Origin: Desulfovibrionaceae bacterium UBA930 | GTDB taxonomy: Bacteria > Desulfobacterota > Desulfovibrionia > Desulfovibrionales > Desulfovibrionaceae | Reading direction: 5' to 3' | Length of the DNA: 8,541 bases | NCBI GenBank assembly: GCA_002293605.1 | Contig: DBDO01000148.1 | Coordinates: 1 to 8,541, forward strand | Shown: positions 1 through 6,037 of the stretch, one piece after another | Position numbering within the stretch: the stretch's first letter is position 1 | Layout of the letters: every line of letters begins with the position of its first letter | Made by a program: the position numbers and the translations under genes | Notes under the pieces: generated by a model | Databases searched by the model: none | What the model saw: the letters and a program-made list of their open reading frames with translations, nothing else | What the model was told of the DNA's origin: nothing

Positions 1-49
1 TTTCTATGGAGAATCCGAATAAAAAACGCAGCCCTTCTTCAAAGCCCCT

Positions 50-754
50 TTATCCGCCAAGGTAGGCCTTTTTCACTTGCGGGTTATGGAGCAGTTCCTG
101 CCCTGCACCTTCCAGAGCCACAGCCCCGGTTTCCAGAATATAGGCATGGTGGGCTACAGAAAGCGCCGCAAAGGCGTTTTGTTCTATCAGCAGTACTGTT
201 TTACCCAGTGTGTTGATATGCTTGATAATTTCAAATATTTCCCGCACCAGAATCGGCGCAAGGCCAAGCGAGGGCTCATCCAGCATGAGCAGATCCGGAC
301 GGCTCATCAGGGCACGGCCCACGGCCAGCATCTGCTGTTCCCCGCCGGATAGGGTGCCGCCGGGCTGCCAGGCACGCTCGCGCAGACGCGGGAAAAGGTC
401 GAACACCCATTCGATATCCTGCTGCACGCCCTCTTTATCGCTGCGGATATAGGCCCCAAGGCGCAGGTTTTCCTCCACCGTGAGCTGGGGCAAAATGCGG
501 CGTCCTTCCGGGCTGAGGGCAATGCCGAGGCGCACGATGTCTTCGCTCGGCTTGCCGATAAGGTTCTGGCCGGATTTATGGATAATTTCCCCTTCCGCCT
601 TCACCAGACCGGAAATAGCCCTGACAGTGCTGGATTTGCCCGCGCCGTTGGCTCCGATCAGGGTGACGATTTTTCCTTCCGGAATATGCAGGGAGATGCC
701 CTTGACCGCGTGGATGCCGCCGTAAAACACCCGGAGATTGTTAATCTTGAGCAT
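50..754 (-). CDS. livF: LivF, ATP-binding subunit of branched-chain amino acid ABC transporter
   Basis: Cytoplasmic ATPase that, paired with LivG, drives import of branched-chain amino acids through LivH/LivM. The 234-residue product has Walker A GANGAGKS at 34-41, the ABC signature LSGGEQQ at 135-141, Walker B LLMLDEP with D159/E160, and EQN at 191-193 where most ABC ATPases have the switch histidine. That Gln is typical of LivF proteins and helps separate it from LivG. The end, VKKAYLGG, is also a family hallmark, and the length fits (233-237 residues usual). The frame is open further upstream, but I chose the ATG at 754: GAGGAG at 765-770 lies 10 bases before it and only 1 base before the in-frame ATG at 763. 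It overlaps the livG stop by 14 bases, suggesting translational coupling. It is the last gene of the liv operon in view. The remaining 49 bases hold a T-run on the coding strand but no clear terminator stem. Confidence 0.96.
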   Translation of the reverse strand: MLKINNLRVFYGGIHAVKGISLHIPEGKIVTLIGANGAGKSSTVRAISGLVKAEGEIIHKSGQNLIGKPSEDIVRLGIALSPEGRRILPQLTVEENLRLGAYIRSDKEGVQQDIEWVFDLFPRLRERAWQPGGTLSGGEQQMLAVGRALMSRPDLLMLDEPSLGLAPILVREIFEIIKHINTLGKTVLLIEQNAFAALSVAHHAYILETGAVALEGAGQELLHNPQVKKAYLGG

Positions 755-1577
755 TGGCGTCATACTCCTCGCCAAGATAAGCCTTGATAACCGCAGGGTT
801 GCCCCGGATGGCGTCCGGGCTGCCCTCGGCAATGCACATGCCGTATTCCAGAACCCAAATGTGGGCGCATACGCCCATGACCACCTTCATGTCGTGCTCG
901 ATAAGCAGGATAGTTAGGTCAAAATCCTCGCGAATCCCCCGAATCAGGTCCATCAGCTCGGCGGATTCCTGCGGGTTCATGCCTGCGGCAGGCTCGTCCA
1001 GCAGCAGGAGCTGCGGCTGCGTGGCCAGGGCCCTTGCAATTTCAAGGCGGCGCTGCGCGCCGTAAGGCAGGGCAGTTGCGGGCTGATCAGCCACATCGGC
1101 CAGATCCAGACGCTCCAGCAAATGCATGGCCTGCTCAAAGGAGGCCTTGGCCTCCCGCCGTACCAGGGGCAATTGCAGCGGGGCCATCCACCATGAACTT
1201 TTCCTGCGCAGGTAGGAGCCGATCATAACGTTCTGCAGGGCGGAGAGGCCTGAAAAAAGCCGGATGTTCTGAAAGGTACGGGCAATGCCGTACTTGCAGA
1301 TACGGTGCGGCGCAAGGCCGGTGATGGCGCGTCCGTTAAAGCGGATCGCGCCAGAACTCGGGGTGTAAAAACCGGTGATCATGTTGAAGACCGTGGTTTT
1401 TCCCGCGCCGTTCGGGCCGATCAGCCCGGCTATCAAGCCGCGCGGAATGGCCATGTCCAGGGCGCTTACAGCGGTGATGCCGCCAAAGCGCATGGTCGCC
1501 GCATCTAGTTCCAGACGCAGAGACGGTGCCGCGTGCAAAGATTCTCGCATGTGGACCCTTTCGCTTGCGGCGCTCAC
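741..1577 (-). CDS. livG: LivG, ATP-binding subunit of branched-chain amino acid ABC transporter
   Basis: Second cytoplasmic ATPase of the LIV transporter, partner of LivF. In the 278-residue product Walker A GPNGAGKTT is at 54-62, the Q-loop Gln is at 103 within TFQNIRLF, and the degenerate signature LPYGAQRRLEIARAL, characteristic of LivG, begins at 170. Walker B LLLDEPAAG has D194/E195, and the switch histidine is H228 in IEHDM. The C-terminal PAVIKAYLGEE is typical. The start is GTG at 1577, overlapping the livM TGA as GTGA and preceded by GGAGG at a 5-base spacing. An ATG at 1550 would give 269 residues but has a weaker site. From the GTG there are about 20 residues before the ABC domain, somewhat longer than the 255-residue E. 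coli protein. Gene order and overlaps place it firmly in the livHMGF operon. Confidence 0.96.
   Translation of the reverse strand: MSAASERVHMRESLHAAPSLRLELDAATMRFGGITAVSALDMAIPRGLIAGLIGPNGAGKTTVFNMITGFYTPSSGAIRFNGRAITGLAPHRICKYGIARTFQNIRLFSGLSALQNVMIGSYLRRKSSWWMAPLQLPLVRREAKASFEQAMHLLERLDLADVADQPATALPYGAQRRLEIARALATQPQLLLLDEPAAGMNPQESAELMDLIRGIREDFDLTILLIEHDMKVVMGVCAHIWVLEYGMCIAEGSPDAIRGNPAVIKAYLGEEYDANAQD
765..770 (-). promoter_or_regulatory. Ribosome binding site of livF
   Basis: GAGGAG on the minus strand, inside the 3' end of livG. It sits 10 bases before the ATG at 754 and 1 base before the ATG at 763, so it favours the 754 start. Confidence 0.6.
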
Positions 1578-2629
1578 TGTTGCCTCCGGGGACGGAAAAG
1601 AATGTGCCAGGAAAATTCGCGCGTGCCCATCAATCCTTTGCGCCGAAACAGGATGATCCCGAGCAGCAGCAGGGAGAACAGTACCATGCGCGTGCCCGGC
1701 GCAAAGCTGTCGACCGGGCGCAGCAGTTCCAGCATCACGGTGATCACAACGCTGCCGATGACCGAGCCGGTAATGGAGCCAAGTCCCCCGGCCACAACGA
1801 TCATAAGCACGTTAAAAGTCAGCATGAAGTTGAACATCTTTGGGTCGATGGTGGAAATAAGGGCCGCTGTCAGGGCACCGCCCACACCGGCGAAAAAGGC
1901 ACCGATAGTGAAGGAGAGCACCCGGTGATAAAAGGTGTTCACCCCCATGACCCTGGCCGCAATCTCGTCATCGCGCACAGCCTTGAAGGCCGCGCCCGTG
2001 CTGCTGCGCAGAAGCGTCACTATCACATACAGGGTAAAGAGCAGCCAGCCGTAATTCCACCACAGGGTGGCGTATTGCGGAATGCCCTTGATGCCCAGCG
2101 AACCGTTGGTGAGGGATGCAGCGTTGACGATCAACACCCGGATGATTTCGGCAAAGCCTAAGGTGGCGATGCCGAGATAGTCGCCGCCAAGGCGCAGCAC
2201 GGGCAGGGCGATCACTATCCCGCACAGCGCGGCCGCGAGTCCGCCCAGGCTCACCGCGCAGAGAAAGCCGAGCTGTCTGGCCATATCCGGGTCGGAAAAC
2301 AGCCCGGCAAAGAGCTGCGGCGCGGAAAGATGAGCCAGCCAGGGCTGAATCTCTTCCAGAATCCACATGCTTTCCTTTTGGGCCGGGCTCAAGATGAGCA
2401 GGGCGCAGACATAGGCGCCGATAGCCATGAACCCGGCATGGCCCAGAGAGAACATGCCGGTAAAGCCGTAAATGAGGTTTAAGGAAACGGCCAGAATGGC
2501 GTTGACCGCCACCAGGCTCAAAATTCGGATGCTGTACGCGTCAAGCTGCTGCTCCGCCACATGGAGCAAAAAAAAGAGCAGACCGATCAGCAAAACATTA
2601 AGGAGGCAGTCGCGCCTTGCGCCGGTCAT
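1574..2629 (-). CDS. livM: LivM, branched-chain amino acid ABC transporter permease
   Basis: Inner-membrane permease that forms the translocation path with LivH. The 351-residue product has about nine or ten hydrophobic segments. Family marks include NLIYGFTGMFSLGHAGFMAIGAY (51-73), the LRLGGDYLGIATLGFAEIIR region (145-164), and the cytoplasmic coupling-loop motif AFKAVRDDEIAARVMGVN (214-231), which contacts the ATPases. GGLGSITGSVIG follows at 281-292. After the GAY helix there is a roughly 35-residue loop (about 82-118) that is much shorter in compact LivM proteins. I recall similar longer loops in LivM of anaerobes, so I take it as a subfamily trait. The ATG at 2629 overlaps the livH TGA as ATGA and is preceded by GGAGGAG at 2635-2641, spacing 5. 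The end overlaps the livG GTG. Confidence 0.95.
   Translation of the reverse strand: MTGARRDCLLNVLLIGLLFFLLHVAEQQLDAYSIRILSLVAVNAILAVSLNLIYGFTGMFSLGHAGFMAIGAYVCALLILSPAQKESMWILEEIQPWLAHLSAPQLFAGLFSDPDMARQLGFLCAVSLGGLAAALCGIVIALPVLRLGGDYLGIATLGFAEIIRVLIVNAASLTNGSLGIKGIPQYATLWWNYGWLLFTLYVIVTLLRSSTGAAFKAVRDDEIAARVMGVNTFYHRVLSFTIGAFFAGVGGALTAALISTIDPKMFNFMLTFNVLMIVVAGGLGSITGSVIGSVVITVMLELLRPVDSFAPGTRMVLFSLLLLGIILFRRKGLMGTREFSWHILFRPRRQQ
1583..1587 (-). promoter_or_regulatory. Ribosome binding site of livG
   Basis: GGAGG on the minus strand, 5 bases before the GTG at 1577. It supports the GTG over the downstream ATG at 1550. Confidence 0.65.
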
Positions 2630-3708
2630 ATCTTCTCCTCCATTGCGCGGCCCATCAGCCCGCTGGGCCTCCAGAGCAGAATCACGATAAGCAGCACAAA
2701 GGCAAAGGCATCGCGGTAGCCGGAAAGCGAGGGGAAAAAGGCCACCAGCATGATTTCGATAAAGCCGAGCAGCAGGCCGCCGACCATGGCCCCCCGGATG
2801 GACCCGATACCGCCGAACACGGCGGCGATAAAGGCCTTAAAGCCTGGCAGCATGCCCATGTAGGGGTGCACCTGCGGGTATCTGAGCGCCCACATGATGC
2901 CCGCGCAGGCGGCCAGGGCCGAACCCAGACCAAAGGTCAGGGCGATTACCTTGTTCACCGAAACGCCCATCAGGCGGGTAGTCTCGATGTCCGTGGAAAT
3001 GGAGCGCATGGCAAGGCCCGGCTTGGTCCTGTGAATGATATAGAGCAGGCCCGCGACCAGAAAAGCCGAAACCAACGGCACGATGAGGGCTATGGGAGCC
3101 ACGCGCACCAGACTTTCCGGATTGCCGGTAAGGGCCGACATGCTGAAGACCAGCGGCGTAACCAGGGCTTCGGGTTGCAGTACCGGGCGGGGCAGGCCGG
3201 TGAAGATCACCACCCCGAGGTTTTCCAGCAGAAAGGAAACGCCAATGGCGCTGATCAGGGCGGAGATGCGGGGCGCATCGCGTAGCGGGCGGTAGGCCAC
3301 GCGGTCCACGGCAATGCCAATGGCGCTGGTGACCATGATGGAAAACGCCACGGCTACGGTCCAGGGCGGCGTAAAGTCGCGCGGGGCGAAAAAACCGTAA
3401 TAGAACGCTGTGAGGCAAAAAAAGAACAGGGGCGGCCAGAACCAGAGGGGCGGACGCCGCGTTCCGAAAAATACGGCGTAAAAGACCAGCAAGGCGAGCG
3501 CGACCAGCAGAGCCGCAGCCCAGGCAGGCATAAAGGCCACGGTGGTAAAAAAAACAAGGTAGGCACCGACCATGAATATATCGCCGTGGGCGAAGTTGAT
3601 CAGGCGCAAAATACCGTAGACCATCGTATAGCCGATGGCGATCAGTCCGTACAAGGCTCCGAGCGCCAGAGCGTTGAACAGGTGCTGGGTGAACATCTCC
3701 AGGGACAT
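2626..3708 (-). CDS. livH: LivH, branched-chain amino acid ABC transporter permease
   Basis: Inner-membrane permease, partner of LivM. Family marks are clear: LIAIGYTMVYGILRLINFAHGD (22-43), DRVAYRPLR (135-143), LISAIGVSFLLENLG (151-165), the coupling loop AMRSISTDIETTRLMGVSVNKVIALTFG (233-260), and FKAFIAAVFGGIGSIRGAMVGG (290-311). The product is 360 residues against about 300 for typical LivH. The excess lies at about 62-116, where two additional hydrophobic stretches (about 62-81 and 87-107, very Phe/Trp-rich) sit between the GAY helix and the DRVAYRP motif. The ATG at 3708 is chosen because AGAGGA (3714-3719) precedes it at a 5-base spacing and the product then aligns with known N-termini. 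The frame stays open to 3909, but only through a GC-rich hairpin region. It is separated from the upstream binding-protein gene by 224 bases, unlike the overlapping genes downstream. Confidence 0.95.
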   Translation of the reverse strand: MSLEMFTQHLFNALALGALYGLIAIGYTMVYGILRLINFAHGDIFMVGAYLVFFTTVAFMPAWAAALLVALALLVFYAVFFGTRRPPLWFWPPLFFFCLTAFYYGFFAPRDFTPPWTVAVAFSIMVTSAIGIAVDRVAYRPLRDAPRISALISAIGVSFLLENLGVVIFTGLPRPVLQPEALVTPLVFSMSALTGNPESLVRVAPIALIVPLVSAFLVAGLLYIIHRTKPGLAMRSISTDIETTRLMGVSVNKVIALTFGLGSALAACAGIMWALRYPQVHPYMGMLPGFKAFIAAVFGGIGSIRGAMVGGLLLGFIEIMLVAFFPSLSGYRDAFAFVLLIVILLWRPSGLMGRAMEEKI

Positions 3709-3774
3709 GCATTTCCTCTGCGCGTGTTGCCGTATATCTATCCGGAGAGATGCTGCCTCCCCAGAGCTTTTGCT

Positions 3775-3917
3775 GGAGGGGCGCTGCCCCTCCAAACCTC
3801 CCCGGCAGGGGACCACGTCCCCTGCACCCGCAATTTTCCGGAAAGCGGCTGCGCCGCTTTCCGGGATCAGAGGTCCAGGGGCAATTGCCCCTGGCGGGGT
3901 GCGGGGCAAAGCCCCGC
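3775..3917. repeat. Array of five perfect GC-rich inverted repeats between the binding-protein gene and livH
   Basis: Five perfect hairpins follow one another. They are: 3775-3793 (arms GGAGGGGC/GCCCCTCC, loop GCT); 3805-3825 (GCAGGGGAC/GTCCCCTGC, loop CAC); 3838-3864 (12-base arms CCGGAAAGCGGC/GCCGCTTTCCGG, loop TGC); 3875-3894 (20-base palindrome, CCAGGGGCAA and its complement); and 3901-3917 (GCGGGGC/GCCCCGC, loop AAA). On the mRNA the first stem begins 15 bases after the binding-protein stop codon. No stem is followed by a U-tract on the coding strand, so none looks like an intrinsic terminator. Frames read through it in several phases, giving Gly/Pro/Arg-rich nonsense. I recall similar chains of GC hairpins between genes in Desulfovibrio genomes, which suggests a dispersed repeat. 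A role in mRNA stability or in separating expression of the flanking genes is inference. Confidence 0.85.
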
Positions 3918-3932
3918 AAAGTCAGTATCCGC

Positions 3933-5066
3933 TTACATTTCCGGCTTTACTTCACCAAGGTAGACGCGCTTGCCGTTTTTGATCTCAATGACCCCTATGG
4001 GCATTTCGGCATCGTGGCTGTCATTGATGCTCAACATGCCGGTCACGGCCGGGAAGTCTTTGAGCCCGGCCAGGGCGGCGGTGATCTTTTCCTTGTCCGT
4101 GCCGCCTGCGGTTTCAATGGCTTTCATGAACATCATATAGCAGGTGTAGCCGAGGGCCGCGTTCACGTTGGGGTCCTTGCCCGGCCGAAAGCCCTTCCAG
4201 TTCGCGGTGAACTTTTTGGCTGTTTCGTTCATGTCGGGCATGGTCATGTCATAGGGGAAAGTGGTATGCAAAAAGCCTTCAACCGCCTTGCCGCCGATGG
4301 TCACGGTTTCCGGGTTGTCCATGGCATCGCCGCCCATGATCCGGAAGGTGGCCCCAAGTTCGCGCGCCTGCTTCATGATGATCGCGCCTTCGGCAAAATA
4401 GGCGGGGATAAAGAGCACATCCGGTTTTTGGCTGATTATTTCGGTCAACTGCGCGGTAAAATCCTTGTCATCGGCATTATAGTTCAGGTTGGCCAGCACT
4501 ACGCCGTCCAGTTTTTTGAAAGAACGGCTGAAAAAGGCGGCAAGGCCCACGGCATAGTCATTAGAGACTTCCTTGAGAATGGCCGCTTTTTTGGCCTTCA
4601 GGTTTCTCACTGCATAGGTGGCCGCGCCCGCGCCCTGGTAGGGGTCGATAAAGCAGGCCCGAAAATAGTATTTTTTGCCGTCGGTAACCAGGGGGTTGGT
4701 GCAGGAGGTGCCGATAACCGGCGTTTTGGCGCTTTCTGCCACTTCGCCCCCGGCCAGGGCCAGGGAGGAACCGTAGGTGCCGATGATGCCGACTACCTTG
4801 TCCTTGGAGGTCAGGCGCATAACCGCGTTGGCCGCCTCGACCTTGTCGGACTTGTTGTCGACAATGACGAGTTCGACATCGCGACCGAGCACTTTGGGCA
4901 TTTCCTTATGCGCCAGTTGCACGCCTTCAAGCTCAAGTTGCCCGCCAAAGGCGTTCTGCCCGGTAAGCGGCAGATAGACACCGATTTTGACGGGCTCGGC
5001 AGCCAGGGCGCAGGTGGCCGCAGCCAGGGTGATGACGAGAGAAAAAGCAAGCGTTTTCAAAGACAT
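3933..5066 (-). CDS. livK: Periplasmic branched-chain amino acid-binding protein (LivJ/LivK type)
   Basis: High-affinity solute receptor of the LIV transporter, delivering substrate to LivH/LivM. The 377-residue product starts with a Sec signal peptide: K4, a hydrophobic core at 5-18, and cleavage likely near A22/A23 before EPVKIGVYLPLTG. The mature part is a type I periplasmic-binding fold (Peripla_BP_6). The segments GIIGTYGSSLALAGGEVAES (93-112), TPVIGTSCTNP (115-125) and FRACFIDPYQGAGAA (135-149) correspond to the ligand-lining regions of the family. C122 and C138 could form a disulfide. There is no convincing lipobox. The length is close to E. coli LivJ/LivK (367-369). The ATG at 5066 is chosen because it starts the signal peptide and has GGGAGG (5076-5081) at a 9-base spacing, although the frame extends upstream to 5429. 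The exact substrate (Leu/Ile/Val or another amino acid) cannot be told from sequence, so the symbol is by analogy. Confidence 0.93.
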   Translation of the reverse strand: MSLKTLAFSLVITLAAATCALAAEPVKIGVYLPLTGQNAFGGQLELEGVQLAHKEMPKVLGRDVELVIVDNKSDKVEAANAVMRLTSKDKVVGIIGTYGSSLALAGGEVAESAKTPVIGTSCTNPLVTDGKKYYFRACFIDPYQGAGAATYAVRNLKAKKAAILKEVSNDYAVGLAAFFSRSFKKLDGVVLANLNYNADDKDFTAQLTEIISQKPDVLFIPAYFAEGAIIMKQARELGATFRIMGGDAMDNPETVTIGGKAVEGFLHTTFPYDMTMPDMNETAKKFTANWKGFRPGKDPNVNAALGYTCYMMFMKAIETAGGTDKEKITAALAGLKDFPAVTGMLSINDSHDAEMPIGVIEIKNGKRVYLGEVKPEM

Positions 5067-5114
5067 CGCAAGGAACCTCCCGGAAAAGAAGTTGAGGGGC
5101 GGATGCTTCGTCCG

Positions 5115-5135
5115 TGCGCGGCACAGCGCCGCGCA
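5115..5135 (-). other. Perfect hairpin in the leader of the liv operon
   Basis: Arms TGCGCGGC and GCCGCGCA pair perfectly around a 5-base loop, about 50 bases before the binding-protein start. There is no U-tract after it, so it is not an intrinsic terminator for kdsB. It would lie in the 5' untranslated region if the operon promoter is in the 5136-5253 interval. The rest of the 187-base gap (5067-5253) shows no convincing -35/-10 pair. Confidence 0.55.
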
Positions 5136-5253
5136 TGTTCGGGAATCAGTTCGGGCCGGACTGCAGCGCAAAGCCTGTGCAAGACCCGGAAAAATCATGA
5201 AGTTTGAACCTAAACCGAAACAGCCGCCAGCGCAAGGCTCGGATAAAGGCAGG

Positions 5254-6015
5254 TCAAGGGGCCGCCAGCAAGGGAAGCACCCGTGCCAGATCTTCCGCCT
5301 GATCGACTCCGACAAAAGCTTTTTCAACGAGCAGCACGCGCAGGGGAATGCCGTTTTCCAGCAGGCGGAGCTGTTCCAGTTTTTCCGTGCGCTCCAGGGG
5401 CGAGGGAGGCAGGGCCACGAAACGCTCAAGGGTCTGCATGGTAAAGCCGTACAGCCCTATATGCCCGTATACGGGCAGGAAGCGTTCGCCATCGCGGGAA
5501 AAGGGAATGGCGGCTCTGGAAAAATAGAGGGCATCGCCGTTTGCCGCGAGCACGACCTTGACCGTGTCCGGGCGGAGCATGGCGGATGGGTCGAGCGAAT
5601 GGGCCAGGGTGGCTGCCCGCACCGCAGGGTCGGCAAAGGCTGCGGCCAGCAGGCCAAGGGCCTCGGGGTCGAGCGCCGGTTCGTCCCCCTGGATGTTGAG
5701 GACAACAGCCTCTTGCGGCAAATCGAGCAGGCGGGCCGCTTCATGCACGCGATCCGTACCGCTCTGGTGGCTGCTGCCGGTCATCAGCACGGGCACGCCG
5801 AGTCTTTCGGCCTCCGCCTTAATCCGCTCATCATCCGTGGCCAGGGTGACCGAAGCGAGCAGGGGGCAGCGCATGGCCCTGGACCAGACATGCCAGAACA
5901 TCGGCTTGCCGTACAGGAGTACCAGGGGTTTGCCGGGAAAACGGGTGGAGGCGTAGCGGGCCGGAATGATCGCATGGACCCGGCCATGCAGGCTGTGGAG
6001 ATGAGAAGGCTTCAT
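5254..6015 (-). CDS. kdsB: 3-deoxy-manno-octulosonate cytidylyltransferase (CMP-KDO synthetase)
   Basis: Cytoplasmic enzyme that activates KDO with CTP to give CMP-KDO and pyrophosphate, the donor for attaching KDO to lipid A in LPS synthesis. The 253-residue product, close to the 248 of E. coli, carries all family blocks: IIPARYASTRFPGKPL (16-31, nucleotide-binding loop), ATDDERI (59-65), HQSGTDRV (83-90), NIQGDEP (107-113, metal/nucleotide site), YFSRAAIPF (164-172), GHIGLYGF (184-191), ERTEKLEQLRLLENG (208-222), and VGVDQAEDLARV near the C-terminus. The ATG at 6015 follows the aminotransferase stop by 22 bases, with a modest AAGG site 8 bases upstream, so it is probably co-transcribed with the genes to its right. 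Its presence indicates a KDO-containing LPS. No terminator is visible after it before the liv genes. Confidence 0.97.
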   Translation of the reverse strand: MKPSHLHSLHGRVHAIIPARYASTRFPGKPLVLLYGKPMFWHVWSRAMRCPLLASVTLATDDERIKAEAERLGVPVLMTGSSHQSGTDRVHEAARLLDLPQEAVVLNIQGDEPALDPEALGLLAAAFADPAVRAATLAHSLDPSAMLRPDTVKVVLAANGDALYFSRAAIPFSRDGERFLPVYGHIGLYGFTMQTLERFVALPPSPLERTEKLEQLRLLENGIPLRVLLVEKAFVGVDQAEDLARVLPLLAAP

Positions 6016-6037
6016 GAGGCGGGCCTTATGTGGATTC

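Noticed and set aside
1..49. Terminator after livF
   Set aside because: The coding strand has a run of six T residues, but I could not find a credible stem before it; the operon may continue or end outside the window.
1526..2161. Plus-strand open frame antisense to livM
   Set aside because: His/Gln/Gly-rich composition typical of a shadow frame opposite a membrane protein.
3709..3909. N-terminal extension of LivH through the hairpin block
   Set aside because: The added residues come from palindromic intergenic DNA, and the ATG at 3708 has a proper ribosome binding site and matches family N-termini.
3750..5207. Long plus-strand open frame antisense to the binding-protein gene
   Set aside because: It covers the complement of a clearly coding gene with a signal peptide and family motifs, runs through the hairpin array, and its product shows no recognisable domain; such shadows are common in GC-rich coding DNA.
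5202..5215. Interrupted inverted repeat GTTT-N6-AAAC as an operator
   Set aside because: Four-base arms are expected by chance at this scale, and no regulator gene is nearby.
5067..5429. N-terminal extension of the binding protein
   Set aside because: It would bury the signal peptide and overlap kdsB; the ATG at 5066 has a good ribosome binding site.
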